A stretch of 64,000 bases of DNA from Pseudomonas petrae (GTDB lineage Bacteria; Pseudomonadota; Gammaproteobacteria; Pseudomonadales; Pseudomonadaceae): contig NZ_JAKJXE010000007.1 of assembly GCF_021728295.1 (NCBI RefSeq), positions 328,657 through 392,656 on the forward strand, written 5' to 3'. Positions 26,165 through 35,183 of the stretch are shown piece by piece; positions within the stretch are counted from its first letter, which is position 1; every line of letters begins with the position of its first letter. Position numbers and translations under genes: made by a program. The notes below the pieces were generated by a model. That model was given only the letters and a program-made list of their open reading frames with translations. It searched no databases and was not told the DNA's origin.

Positions 26165-27136
26165 TCAGCTCAATATGGAGACCGACCCCAGGTATTTCAA
26201 GGCGCGTGGCAGATTGTCGCAAGCCAGGCTGTCCAACCAGTGCAAATCCTGCCAGCTGCGTAGCCAGGTGAACTGCCTCTTGGCCAACTGGCGCGTGGCA
26301 ATGATGCCGCGCTCCTGCATCTCGTCCCGAGTCAGCTTGCCGTCCAGATGATCCCAGACCTGGCGATACCCTACAGCTCTTATAGACGGTAAATTCGAGT
26401 GCAGATCACCCCTCGAACGTAGCGCTATGACTTCTTCAACGAATCCTTCATCAAGCATTTGCCTGAAACGCACAGCAATTCGGTCGTGGAGCACCTTGCG
26501 ATCCGTCGGTCCGATCGCCAGATTTGCGACAGTATAGGGCAATTGATGACGCCCCGAAGCGCTCGCTTGAGCACTTTGCGCACTTTGTTGTTCACGGTGC
26601 GCGGTCATGCTCATGCCGCTAACCCGAAAGACTTCCAGCGCGCGAATCAGCCGCTGAGGATCGTTGGGGTGAATTCTCGCCGCCGAGACCGGATCGATGC
26701 TCGCCAGCTCATCATGCAACGCCTGCCAACCCTGACTGGCCGCTTGCGCCTCGATCTGCGCCCGAATCTCGGCGTCAGCCGCAGGCATATCGGCAAGGCC
26801 TTCCAGTAGAGCTTTGAAATACAACATCGTGCCGCCCACCAGCAGGGGAATTTTGCCCCGGGCGGTAATTTCCGCCATGGCCTGCAAGGCATCGGTTCGA
26901 AAATCCGCCGCAGAGTAGCTCTGGCTGGGGTCGAGGATATCGATGAGCCTGTGCGGATACTTGTCCAGAAGCGCTTTTGATGGCTTGGCCGTGCCGATGT
27001 CCATGCCGCGATAGACCAGCGCTGAATCCACGCTGATCAGTTCGCACGGCAGCACTTTGGTCAGTTCGATGGCGAGATCGGTTTTCCCGGCGGCGGTCGG
27101 CCCCATCATAAAGATGGCCGGAGGAAGAGCACTCAT
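26165..27136 (-). CDS. miaA: tRNA dimethylallyltransferase
   Basis: The 323-residue enzyme transfers a dimethylallyl group to N6 of A37 in tRNAs reading U-starting codons. The P-loop GPTAAGKTDLA (about 11-21), SVDSALVYRGMDIGTAKP, and the downstream YRQVWDHLDG and QLAKRQFTWLR segments are diagnostic. The ATG overlaps the mutL stop by one base (TGATG), so it is coupled to mutL; hfq follows about 105 bases on. Confidence 0.97.
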   Translation of the reverse strand: MSALPPAIFMMGPTAAGKTDLAIELTKVLPCELISVDSALVYRGMDIGTAKPSKALLDKYPHRLIDILDPSQSYSAADFRTDALQAMAEITARGKIPLLVGGTMLYFKALLEGLADMPAADAEIRAQIEAQAASQGWQALHDELASIDPVSAARIHPNDPQRLIRALEVFRVSGMSMTAHREQQSAQSAQASASGRHQLPYTVANLAIGPTDRKVLHDRIAVRFRQMLDEGFVEEVIALRSRGDLHSNLPSIRAVGYRQVWDHLDGKLTRDEMQERGIIATRQLAKRQFTWLRSWQDLHWLDSLACDNLPRALKYLGSVSILS

Positions 27137-29121
27137 CAGCGACCGCGCAGGAATAGTTTGTCCAGATCATCCAGACCCAGCTGGGTCCAGGTGGGCCGTC
27201 CATGATTGCATTGACCGCTGCGCTCGGTGTTTTCCATGTCACGCAGCAGGCCGTTCATTTCCGGAATGGCCAGCCGCCGATTGGCGCGAATCGCACCGTG
27301 GCACGCCATGGTGCCGAGCAGTTCATTCATGTGGGCCTGAACGCGATCGCTTGTGCCGTACTCCATCAGATCGCCCAGCACGTCGTGCACCAGTCGATTC
27401 GCCTCAGCCTGCTTGAGCAGTGCAGGAATCTGCCGGATCGCGAGAGTCTCGGGGCCAAGGCGCTGCAACTCAAAGCCCAGTTGCTGGAAGGTCGCCATGT
27501 GTTCCTCGGCGCAGTCGGCCTCTCGCTGGCTGACCGCGATGGACTCCGGCACCAGCAGCGGCTGACCGCTCAGGCCTTCGCTGGCCATGGCGATCTTCAA
27601 GCGCTCGTACATGATTCGCTCATGGGCGGCGTGCATGTCCACCAGCACCAGGCCGTGGGCGTTTTCCGCGAGGATATAAATGCCTTTGAGCTGAGCGAGG
27701 GCATAACCCAGCGGCGGCACATCGCCCTGAGAGTCGGGCAACGAGACGCTGCCTGCGCCCGCCGGAGCCTGCGCACCGGGCAGCGGGGCAAAGAATTCGC
27801 TGTAAGCGGCACGCGCCTCTTCAGCCGGAAGCACCGACGACGGCCGCGGCGTGTATTGATATTGGTAGCCCGCGCCACTGCCAGAGCCGGGTGCGGATCC
27901 GGCCGGCGTATTCCAGGCCTGACCTTGCGGGGTCTCGAGCACGTTATTGGCCAAGCGCATTTCGCCCTGCGGCCCAAACTCGCCGGCATCCGGCCCGCTT
28001 GGTCGCACCAGTGCGGTGACCGAGGTGGTGCCAGCAAGCTGATCTTCAGGCCGTACATCGCCAAGCGCCCGATGCAGCGTGCCGTACAGGAAATCGTGAA
28101 CCATGCGCCCGTCGCGGAACCGCACTTCGTGCTTGGTCGGATGGACGTTAACGTCGACGACCGCCGGATCCACCTCGAAAAACAGCACGAAGGTCGGATG
28201 CCGGCCGTTGAACAACACGTCGCGATAAGCCTGACGCACTGCGTGGGCAACCAGTTTGTCGCGCACCGCACGGCCATTGACGAAGAAATACTGCAGATCG
28301 GCCTGACTGCGTGAAAACGTCGGCAGCCCAACCCAGCCCCACAACCTCAACCCGTTGCGCTCGACCTCGATCGGCAGCGCCTGCTCCAGAAACCCGGGGC
28401 CGCAAATGGCCGAAACCCGCCGCGCGCGCGATACGTCATCGCGGGCTTCGTGCAGGCTCAGGACGGTCTTGCCGTTGTGGCGCAAATGAAAGGCCACGTC
28501 GAACCGCGCCAGCGCCATGCGCTTGATCACTTCCTGGAGATGATCGAACTCGGTTTTCTCGGCTTTAAGAAACTTGCGCCGCGCAGGGGTGTTGAAGAAC
28601 AGGTCGCGCACTTCCACGGAGGTGCCGACGGGGTGCGCAGCAGGCTGAACGCGCGAAGCCATGTCGCGGCCTTCGGTCTCGACCTGCCAGGCCTGATCGG
28701 CATCGCGCGTACGTGACGTCAACGTCAAGCGCGCCACGGAACTGATCGACGCCAGCGCCTCGCCCCGGAAACCAAGGCTCATCACTCGCTCAAGGTCTTC
28801 CAGGTCGCGGATCTTGCTGGTGGCATGTCGGGCCAGTGCCAGGGGCAGGTCATCCGAAGAGATGCCGCCGCCGTCGTCGCGAACACGCAACAGCTTGATG
28901 CCAGCCTGCTCAACGTCGACATCGATACGGCGCGCGCCGGAATCGAGGCTGTTTTCGAGCAGCTCCTTGATCACCGACGCCGGTCGCTCGACGACCTCGC
29001 CTGCAGCAATCTGGTTGGCAAGCCGAGGGCTGAGCAGCTGGATACGCGCGGCTTCTGCCGCAGGTAAATCGGGGCTCACGCTGACATCCAGTTCCTGGTC
29101 ACCGAGCAACAGGTCAGTCAC
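27136..29121 (-). CDS. mutL: DNA mismatch repair protein MutL
   Basis: The 661-residue protein has a GHKL ATPase N-terminus (NQIAAGEVVERPASVIKELLENS; DDGGGIS; FRGEALASI), a Pro/Gly/Ser-rich linker around residues 380-450, and a C-terminal dimerisation domain. The metal-site motif reads DMHAAHERIMYE (about 494-505), the endonuclease-type motif kept in mismatch-repair systems without MutH such as Pseudomonas. The GTG at 29121 overlaps the amiB stop by four bases (GTGA). Confidence 0.97.
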   Translation of the reverse strand: MTDLLLGDQELDVSVSPDLPAAEAARIQLLSPRLANQIAAGEVVERPASVIKELLENSLDSGARRIDVDVEQAGIKLLRVRDDGGGISSDDLPLALARHATSKIRDLEDLERVMSLGFRGEALASISSVARLTLTSRTRDADQAWQVETEGRDMASRVQPAAHPVGTSVEVRDLFFNTPARRKFLKAEKTEFDHLQEVIKRMALARFDVAFHLRHNGKTVLSLHEARDDVSRARRVSAICGPGFLEQALPIEVERNGLRLWGWVGLPTFSRSQADLQYFFVNGRAVRDKLVAHAVRQAYRDVLFNGRHPTFVLFFEVDPAVVDVNVHPTKHEVRFRDGRMVHDFLYGTLHRALGDVRPEDQLAGTTSVTALVRPSGPDAGEFGPQGEMRLANNVLETPQGQAWNTPAGSAPGSGSGAGYQYQYTPRPSSVLPAEEARAAYSEFFAPLPGAQAPAGAGSVSLPDSQGDVPPLGYALAQLKGIYILAENAHGLVLVDMHAAHERIMYERLKIAMASEGLSGQPLLVPESIAVSQREADCAEEHMATFQQLGFELQRLGPETLAIRQIPALLKQAEANRLVHDVLGDLMEYGTSDRVQAHMNELLGTMACHGAIRANRRLAIPEMNGLLRDMENTERSGQCNHGRPTWTQLGLDDLDKLFLRGR

Positions 29122-30557
29122 GGCTCACCTGCCAGTTCTGCGCTGGGGATTCTCAGTTGCTGGCCGACTTTCAACTCATCCGAGCTCAGATGATTGGTGG
29201 TACGGAGCATCGGCATGGTCATGTCGTAGCGCGCCGCGATCATGCTCAGCGATTCACCGTGACGGACCGTGTGCTCGCGCGCCCCCATGGCGAGCTTGCC
29301 GTTATCCCGCAGCCAGGCGATGTACGTGCCTTGCGGCGGATTCTGCTGGAAGAACTGCTTCACGCCCGCCGTGATGGACCGCGCCAACGCTTGCTGGTGG
29401 CTTGCGCCTTCGAGCTTGTTGGCTTCCGCCGCGTTGGAGATAAAGCCGGTCTCGACCAGAATCGACGGAATGTCCGGCGACTTCAACACCATGAAGCCGG
29501 CCTGCTCGACGCGGGACTTGTGCAACGAGGTCACGCGGCCGATGTTGGTCAGAACCTTCTGGCCGACGTTCAGGCTTGAAGTCAGCGATGCGGTCATCGA
29601 CAGATCAAGCAGTACGCCAGCGAGCATGCGGTCTTTGTCATCGAGGCTCACGGCCCCGGCGCCACCGATCAAGTCGGAACGGTTTTCACTGTCCGCCAGC
29701 CAGCGTGCTGTCTCCGAGGTCGCACCGCGTTCGGACAAGGCAAACACCGAAGCGCCGAAGGCAGCGGAAGAAGGCGCCGCGTCGGCGTGAATGGACACGA
29801 ACAGGTCAGCCCCTTTGGCGCGGGCAATTTCCGTGCGCTTACGCAGCGGGATGAAGTAGTCGCCGGTGCGGGTCAGCTCTGCGCGGTAGCCCTTTTCGCC
29901 GTTGATCTGGCGCTGAAGCTCCTTGGCGATCGCGAGCACGACGTTCTTTTCTTTCTCACCGCGGCCGCCGGATGCGCCCGGGTCTTCACCGCCGTGGCCC
30001 GCATCAATGACCACGACGATGTCACGTTTGCCATTCGGCACAGGGGTGAGTTTGATTTCAGGCTTGGACGGACTGACCGGCACCGCAGGCGTCGCCGGAG
30101 CAGCGGTGGCCGGGGTATCGGCAACCGACGGCGGCGGATTGGCATCGGCGGCGTTGTCGTACAGGTCGACCACCAGACGGTTGCCGTATTGCTGGTTCGG
30201 CGCGAGGGTGAAGCTCTTCGGCGTCACCGCCTTTTTCAGGTCGATGACCACGCGCAGGTCGTCAGGCGTGCGCTGCGCCGAGCGCATGCTGGTGATCGGT
30301 GTGTTGGCTGTCGGCACGTTCAGCGGCCCACCCAGCGTGGCGCCGTTGATGTCGATGACCAGACGATCAGGGGACTGCAGCGTAAAGACGCTGTGCTGAA
30401 CGGGGCCAGACAGGTCGAAAACCAGTCGAGTGTTATCCGGAGCACGCCATAAGCGGACACTTCGTACCTGTGAAGCGGCCAACGCGTCGACAGCCAGTGT
30501 CGCCAGCAGCAGTCCAATCACAGTAACCAGCGCGCGCATGCGCATACCAAACCCCAT
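29118..30557 (-). CDS. amiB: N-acetylmuramoyl-L-alanine amidase AmiB
   Basis: The 479-residue periplasmic amidase splits septal peptidoglycan during cell separation. It has a signal peptide (MRALVTVIGLLLATLAVDALA), an AMIN targeting domain (about 30-125), a Pro/Ala-rich linker, a zinc-dependent Amidase_3 domain beginning VVIDAGHGGEDPGA (about 180) with SIHADAAP and ILVETGFISN, and a C-terminal LysM domain (VRHGESLSMIAARYD, about 427-475). Several starts are possible: ATG 30557 is used; the ATG at 30545 has a better-spaced GGGG upstream and is a real alternative. Confidence 0.94.
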   Translation of the reverse strand: MGFGMRMRALVTVIGLLLATLAVDALAASQVRSVRLWRAPDNTRLVFDLSGPVQHSVFTLQSPDRLVIDINGATLGGPLNVPTANTPITSMRSAQRTPDDLRVVIDLKKAVTPKSFTLAPNQQYGNRLVVDLYDNAADANPPPSVADTPATAAPATPAVPVSPSKPEIKLTPVPNGKRDIVVVIDAGHGGEDPGASGGRGEKEKNVVLAIAKELQRQINGEKGYRAELTRTGDYFIPLRKRTEIARAKGADLFVSIHADAAPSSAAFGASVFALSERGATSETARWLADSENRSDLIGGAGAVSLDDKDRMLAGVLLDLSMTASLTSSLNVGQKVLTNIGRVTSLHKSRVEQAGFMVLKSPDIPSILVETGFISNAAEANKLEGASHQQALARSITAGVKQFFQQNPPQGTYIAWLRDNGKLAMGAREHTVRHGESLSMIAARYDMTMPMLRTTNHLSSDELKVGQQLRIPSAELAGEP

Positions 30558-30570
30558 ATCTATTGAATGT

Positions 30571-31041
30571 CTATTTAAACGACGGCGCCAAAGCGGCACA
30601 CCACATCTCGCCACGCGAGCTTTTCGGGCTCAGCGTCAGCGCGCGACCTTCATCGAGCGGCCTTATGGTAATGATCAGGTCAGGCTTTGGCAAAAAGCCT
30701 GCACCCAGATTGGGCCATTCGATGAGACAAAGGGCATCGCCTTCGAAATAGTCCCGGATGCCGAGGAATTCTAGCTCTTCTGGATCAACAAGTCGGTAGA
30801 GATCAAAGTGATACGCGCGGTTTCTCCCAATTTCGTAAGGTTCTACCAGCGTAAACGTCGGACTTTTTACCGCGCCGGTATGGCCGAGGCCGCGAATGAT
30901 TCCTCGGGACAGCGTGGTCTTGCCCGCCCCCAGGTCACCCTCCAGAAAAATAATCCCATTGCTTTCAGTCACTTGGGCAATACGTGCGCCGAAGTTGGTC
31001 ATGGCCTCTTCACCCATGAGGTCCAGGGTTAGCTCAGACAC
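30571..31041 (-). CDS. tsaE: tRNA threonylcarbamoyladenosine biosynthesis ATPase TsaE
   Basis: The 156-residue ATPase works with TsaB and TsaD in forming t6A37 on ANN-decoding tRNAs. The P-loop EGDLGAGKTTLSRGI (about 34-48), SPTFTLVEPYE and HFDLYRLVDPEELE identify it. The GTG at 31041, 13 bases inside the end of the nnr frame and with GGAG upstream, is the likely start. It ends 13 bases before the chosen amiB start. Confidence 0.95.
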   Translation of the reverse strand: MSELTLDLMGEEAMTNFGARIAQVTESNGIIFLEGDLGAGKTTLSRGIIRGLGHTGAVKSPTFTLVEPYEIGRNRAYHFDLYRLVDPEELEFLGIRDYFEGDALCLIEWPNLGAGFLPKPDLIITIRPLDEGRALTLSPKSSRGEMWCAALAPSFK

Positions 31042-32525
31042 GGTTGGTGCTCCTCCAGAAGCTGGCGAATAACAGGAATCAGATCAGCGGCAGCCAGCCC
31101 TCGCCCGCTGGCGCCGCATTGTTCACCGGCGAGGGCGTGCAGCCAGACGCCCAGACAAGCAGCATCGTAAGCGCTCATCTTTTGCGCCATCAACGCGCCG
31201 ATGACACCGGACAGCACATCGCCCAGCCCACCGGTCGCCATGGCCGGATGGCCGTGATCGGCCAATGCGAGGTCACCTGCCGGGTTGGCAATCAGGCTGC
31301 CGCTGCCTTTTAAAACGCACACGGCATTGAATTTTTTAGCCAGCGCCCGCGCCGCAGCCGGGCGATCGGCCTGGATGTGCTTGGTGTCGGTGCCCAACAG
31401 CCGCGCAGCTTCGCCAGGATGCGGGGTGATCACGCAGCCCTCGGGCAGTTGCACCGCGCCGGTCGCCAGCTCATTCAGTGCGTCGGCATCCCAGACCTGC
31501 GGCAATATCGCGTTGGCGGCCGCGGACAGCAGACTTTTCCCCCAGCTGTGCTGGCCGAGGCCCGGACCGACCACCAGCACTGACGCGGGCTCAATCAAGG
31601 CGCGAAGCTGGTTGGCCGAGCTGATGCCGGCGCTCATGACTTCGGGGAATCGCGTCAGCGCGGCGCTGACGTGTTCCGGCCGTGTTGCCAGCGTGACCAT
31701 GCCGGCACCGGCTCGCAGCGTGCTTTCTGTGGCGAGCAATGCAGCACCGCCGAAGCCCTGATCGCCACCCACCACCAGCACGCGGCCGAACATGCCCTTG
31801 TGCGCAGTGCGTGAGCGAGGGGCCAGGGCTGGTAGATTGAAGGTGTCCAGCCGTCTGACGCTGATGGGGGTTTGCCGAATGATCTCGGCGTCCGCCTGCA
31901 AGTCATCGAACACCAGCTCACCCACCAGCTCGGGCGCATCGCCGGTGAACAGCCCGACCTTGAGGCCGATGAAGGTGACGGTCAGATCGGCGCGGACTGC
32001 ACAGCCGAGGGTTCGCCCCGTATCTGCGCACAGTCCCGAAGGGAGATCGACGGCCACGACGGGCAATCCACTGTCGTTGATGGCCTCAATGGCCGCAGCA
32101 TAAGGCGCGCGCACGTCGCCCGTCAGTCCAGTGCCCAGCAGCGCGTCGACCACGATGCCGGCCAGCGCCTGCTGTTGCCATGGCTGAATATCGACATTGG
32201 CGGCGACGGCCTCTTCATAGGCCGTTCGGGCATCGCCGACCAGCGCGGCGCAATCACCCACGGCCAGCACGTTAACTTGCCAGCCGGCACGCCGGGCCAG
32301 CGCAGCGATGAGATAACCGTCCCCGGCGTTATTACCGCGACCGGCCATCACCGTCAGCTGTTTGTCCTCAGGCCAGCGGCGGCGTATTGCCCGCCACGCG
32401 GCATGGGCGGCACGCTGCATCAGCTCGAAGCCGGGCGTGCCGGCAGCAATCAGGCGCGCGTCGAGGTCGCGCACCTGGGCAGCGCTGTACAGCGCGTCGG
32501 GAAATGGGGGTTTGCTGTGCAACAT
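31029..32525 (-). CDS. nnr: Bifunctional NAD(P)HX epimerase / dehydratase
   Basis: The 498-residue enzyme repairs hydrated NADH and NADPH. The N-terminal epimerase domain has AGRGNNAGDGYLIAALA (about 60) and VDALLGTGLTGDVRAPY; the C-terminal ribokinase-like, nucleotide-dependent dehydratase has VVGGDQGFGGAALLA and the catalytic-site stretch MATGGLGDVLSGVIGALMAQ (about 430). The ATG at 32525 is the family start. It faces queG across a 62-base divergent gap and is the first gene of the nnr-tsaE-amiB-mutL-miaA-hfq-hflX-hflKC series. Confidence 0.96.
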   Translation of the reverse strand: MLHSKPPFPDALYSAAQVRDLDARLIAAGTPGFELMQRAAHAAWRAIRRRWPEDKQLTVMAGRGNNAGDGYLIAALARRAGWQVNVLAVGDCAALVGDARTAYEEAVAANVDIQPWQQQALAGIVVDALLGTGLTGDVRAPYAAAIEAINDSGLPVVAVDLPSGLCADTGRTLGCAVRADLTVTFIGLKVGLFTGDAPELVGELVFDDLQADAEIIRQTPISVRRLDTFNLPALAPRSRTAHKGMFGRVLVVGGDQGFGGAALLATESTLRAGAGMVTLATRPEHVSAALTRFPEVMSAGISSANQLRALIEPASVLVVGPGLGQHSWGKSLLSAAANAILPQVWDADALNELATGAVQLPEGCVITPHPGEAARLLGTDTKHIQADRPAAARALAKKFNAVCVLKGSGSLIANPAGDLALADHGHPAMATGGLGDVLSGVIGALMAQKMSAYDAACLGVWLHALAGEQCGASGRGLAAADLIPVIRQLLEEHQPCLS

Positions 32526-32587
32526 GCGTCTTTGGGCTCCGATGTCTGGCAGAATTATACGCACCTGCGCCCCGGTGTCCTCCTTGC

Positions 32588-33706
32588 ATGTCCGCGATAA
32601 CTGTAGATCCATCAACAGCCTCAACGCCCCTCACGGCGGCCGGGCTTACAGACCTTGCCCAATCGATCAAGGAGTGGGGGCGCGAGCTTGGCTTTCAGCA
32701 AGTCGGGATCTCGGGACTGGACCTGGCTGAGCACGAGCAGCACCTTGAGCGCTGGCTCGATGCCGGGTACCACGGCGAGATGGACTATATGGCAGCGCAT
32801 GGCAGCAAACGTTCGCATCCGGACGAGCTGGTGCCGGGAACACTGCGTGTGGTGTCGTTGCGCATGGACTATCTGCCCGGCGACACGCAGATGGCTCAGT
32901 TGCTGGGGCAGCCCGAGAAAGCCTACGTTTCCCGTTACGCACTGGGCCGTGATTACCACAAGCTTATCCGCAAGCGCGTGCAGCAACTGGCGGAGCGTAT
33001 TCAACAGGCGATCGGGCCATTCGGTTTTCGCGCGTTCGTCGACAGCGCACCGGTGCTGGAGAAGGCCATTGCCGAACAGGCCGGGCTGGGCTGGATCGGC
33101 AAGAATACCTTGGTGCTCAATCGCAAGGCCGGCAGTTATTTCTTCCTCAGCGAGCTGTTCGTTGACCTGCCGCTGCCGGTAGACGCGCCACACGCCACCG
33201 AGCATTGCGGGCGCTGCACGGCGTGCCTGGACGTATGCCCGACCAATGCGTTCGTCGGGCCCTACGTGCTGGATGCGCGCAAGTGCATTTCCTACCTGAC
33301 CATCGAGCTGAAGACGTCGATCCCCGAAGACTTGCGTGCGTTGATCGGCAATCGGGTGTTCGGCTGTGATGACTGTCAGATCGTCTGCCCGTGGAATCGC
33401 TTCGCCCGGCCGACCGATCAAACGGATTTCAAACCCCGCCACGGCCTTGATAACGCCGAATTGACGACGCTGTTTTTGTGGGATGAGACGACATTCCTGA
33501 GCAACACCGAAGGCTCACCGTTGCGGCGCGCCGGGTATGAGCGCTGGTTGAGAAATCTGGCCGTGGGACTGGGCAATGCGCCGTCTACCATCCCTGTGAT
33601 CGAAGCGCTCAAAGCGCGGCGGGAGCATCCGTCAGAGATGGTGCGCGAGCATGTGGAGTGGGCGTTGCGGCAGCATGAAGCCAGGGCCGCAAACCACCTG
33701 CTGTAG
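32588..33706 (+). CDS. queG: Epoxyqueuosine reductase
   Basis: The 372-residue cobalamin-dependent reductase converts epoxyqueuosine to queuosine in tRNA. The two [4Fe-4S] motifs are CGRCTACLDVCPTNAF (about 206-221) and CDDCQIVCPWNRF (about 258-270); ALGRDYHKLIRKR and GLGWIGKNTLVLN are also typical. The ATG at 32588 replaces an upstream artefact start. The stop codon TAG (33704-33706) falls inside the first bases of a REP palindrome, so the last codons were probably set by REP insertion. Confidence 0.96.
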   Translation: MSAITVDPSTASTPLTAAGLTDLAQSIKEWGRELGFQQVGISGLDLAEHEQHLERWLDAGYHGEMDYMAAHGSKRSHPDELVPGTLRVVSLRMDYLPGDTQMAQLLGQPEKAYVSRYALGRDYHKLIRKRVQQLAERIQQAIGPFGFRAFVDSAPVLEKAIAEQAGLGWIGKNTLVLNRKAGSYFFLSELFVDLPLPVDAPHATEHCGRCTACLDVCPTNAFVGPYVLDARKCISYLTIELKTSIPEDLRALIGNRVFGCDDCQIVCPWNRFARPTDQTDFKPRHGLDNAELTTLFLWDETTFLSNTEGSPLRRAGYERWLRNLAVGLGNAPSTIPVIEALKARREHPSEMVREHVEWALRQHEARAANHLL

Positions 33707-33789
33707 GAGCGCGCTTGCCCGCGAACGCAATCGGCCAGTGAATGCGTTGATGCCTGACGAATCGCAATCGCGGGCAAGCGCGCTCCTAC
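33703..33789. repeat. REPIN (two inverted REPs) after queG
   Basis: The left REP (33703-33724, starting GTAGGAGCGCGCTTGCCC) and right REP (33768-33789, its exact complement) are 22-base perfect inverted copies around a 43-base spacer. This is the standard REPIN form mobilised in Pseudomonas by RAYT transposases; no RAYT gene is in the window. It overlaps the queG stop. Confidence 0.9.
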
Positions 33790-33804
33790 AAATAGCGGCG
33801 CGGC

Positions 33805-34416
33805 TCAATGCCCGTCCTTGTAAACAAACTTCGGCATTTCCCAGCGAAACCTGATCGCCAGCAGCCGCAGCAACAGCCCGCCAAACAGGGTGATCAGCGT
33901 GCCCTGCTCCACCGGCAACCCGGCGTACTGACACAGCAAAAAGCACCACGCGGCGGCAAACGACACGCTGGCATACAGCTCGCGGCGGAAGATGAGGGGG
34001 ATGTCGTTGCAGAAAATGTCCCGCAGGATCCCGCCAAACACGCCCGTAATCACCCCGCTCACGGCGGCGACGGTCATGCTCAAGCCCATGTCCAGCGCGG
34101 TCATACAGCCGATCAGCGTGAACGCCACCAATCCCAACGCATCGAGCACCAAAAACAGTGAGCGCAGATGCCGCATGAGCGGCGCGATGAAAATGGTCAC
34201 CAGCGCTGCAACACTGGTCAGGATCAGGTACTCAGGGTGCTTGACCCACGTCAGCGGGTAATGCCCCAGCAGCACGTCGCGGACCGAACCACCGCCCAAC
34301 GCCGTGATGCACGCGATCAGCACCACACCGAACCAGTCCATGCCGCGACGGCCTGCGGACAGCGCGCCGGTCATGGCTTCGGCCGTAATAGCGATCAGGT
34401 AGAGCATCAACAACAT
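33805..34416 (-). CDS. TRIC-type (UPF0126) membrane channel protein
   Basis: The 203-residue protein has about seven membrane helices arranged as two repeats, each with a glycine-rich GGxxRD turn: ALGGGSVRDVLLGHYP and VFGGILRDIFCNDIP. This pattern defines the UPF0126/TRIC family; bacterial members form trimeric cation (K+) channels (family knowledge). The ATG at 34416 with AGGGA upstream is preferred over the 13-residue longer frame. In P. aeruginosa queG and orn are adjacent, so this gene and the REPIN look like an insertion relative to that layout. Confidence 0.9.
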   Translation of the reverse strand: MLLMLYLIAITAEAMTGALSAGRRGMDWFGVVLIACITALGGGSVRDVLLGHYPLTWVKHPEYLILTSVAALVTIFIAPLMRHLRSLFLVLDALGLVAFTLIGCMTALDMGLSMTVAAVSGVITGVFGGILRDIFCNDIPLIFRRELYASVSFAAAWCFLLCQYAGLPVEQGTLITLFGGLLLRLLAIRFRWEMPKFVYKDGH

Positions 34417-34533
34417 GGCGGCAGTCCCTGCGAGAAAGGGGCGCAGTCTAACCACTCGACCGAGGCACCAAAAGAGAGCGTTTAGCGTTGTGCTCTCTCT
34501 GGAAGACCGCGATTGGCCGCCGGCGCCCTGCTA

Positions 34534-35070
34534 TCAAGACTTGATGAAGTGCTCACGGTAGAAACGCAGCTCGGCGATCGACTCACGGATATCATCCAGC
34601 GCCAGGTGCGTGCTGCCCTTCTTGAACTTGAGATCAGGTGACCAGCGTGCGGCCAGTTCCTTGAGGGTCGAGACGTCGAGGTTGCGATAGTGGAAATAGT
34701 TTTCCAGCGTCGGCATGCGCTTGTACAGGAAGCGACGGTCCTGGCAGATGCTGTTGCCGCAAATGGGCGAGCTGCGCTCGGGGACCCACTGCTTGATGAA
34801 CTCAAGCGTCATGGCCTCGGCTTCGTCGTTGGAGATTTTGCTTTCGCGCACACGCTGGGTCAGGCCGGAACCGCCGTGCTGGCGGGTGTTCCATTCGTCC
34901 ATGCCGTTCAGAAGCTCATCGCTCTGATGAACCGCGATGACCGGGCCTTCGGCCAGGGTGTTGAGTTCGCTGTCGGTGATGATAGTTGCCATCTCAATGA
35001 TGACGTCGTTATCAGGGTCCAGACCGGTCATTTCCAGGTCGATCCAGATAAGATTCTGTTTGTTCTGCAT
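34534..35070 (-). CDS. orn: Oligoribonuclease
   Basis: The 178-residue DEDDh 3'-5' exonuclease degrades dinucleotides. In Pseudomonas it clears pGpG, the last step of c-di-GMP turnover. The catalytic motifs are IWIDLEMTGLDPDND, the central GNSICQDRRFL, and HLALDDIRESI. The ATG at 35070 is clear. It is divergent from rsgA (113-base gap), a conserved arrangement. Confidence 0.98.
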   Translation of the reverse strand: MQNKQNLIWIDLEMTGLDPDNDVIIEMATIITDSELNTLAEGPVIAVHQSDELLNGMDEWNTRQHGGSGLTQRVRESKISNDEAEAMTLEFIKQWVPERSSPICGNSICQDRRFLYKRMPTLENYFHYRNLDVSTLKELAARWSPDLKFKKGSTHLALDDIRESIAELRFYREHFIKS

Positions 35071-35183
35071 ATGTCGGCTCCTCAGCGTTGGCGCGCAGTT
35101 TAGCCCACCCGGGCGTGCTAGACTCGCTCGCGCTTTATCAAATCAGCACCTTTATGCGTCTTCAAACGGAACACTGAACACCC

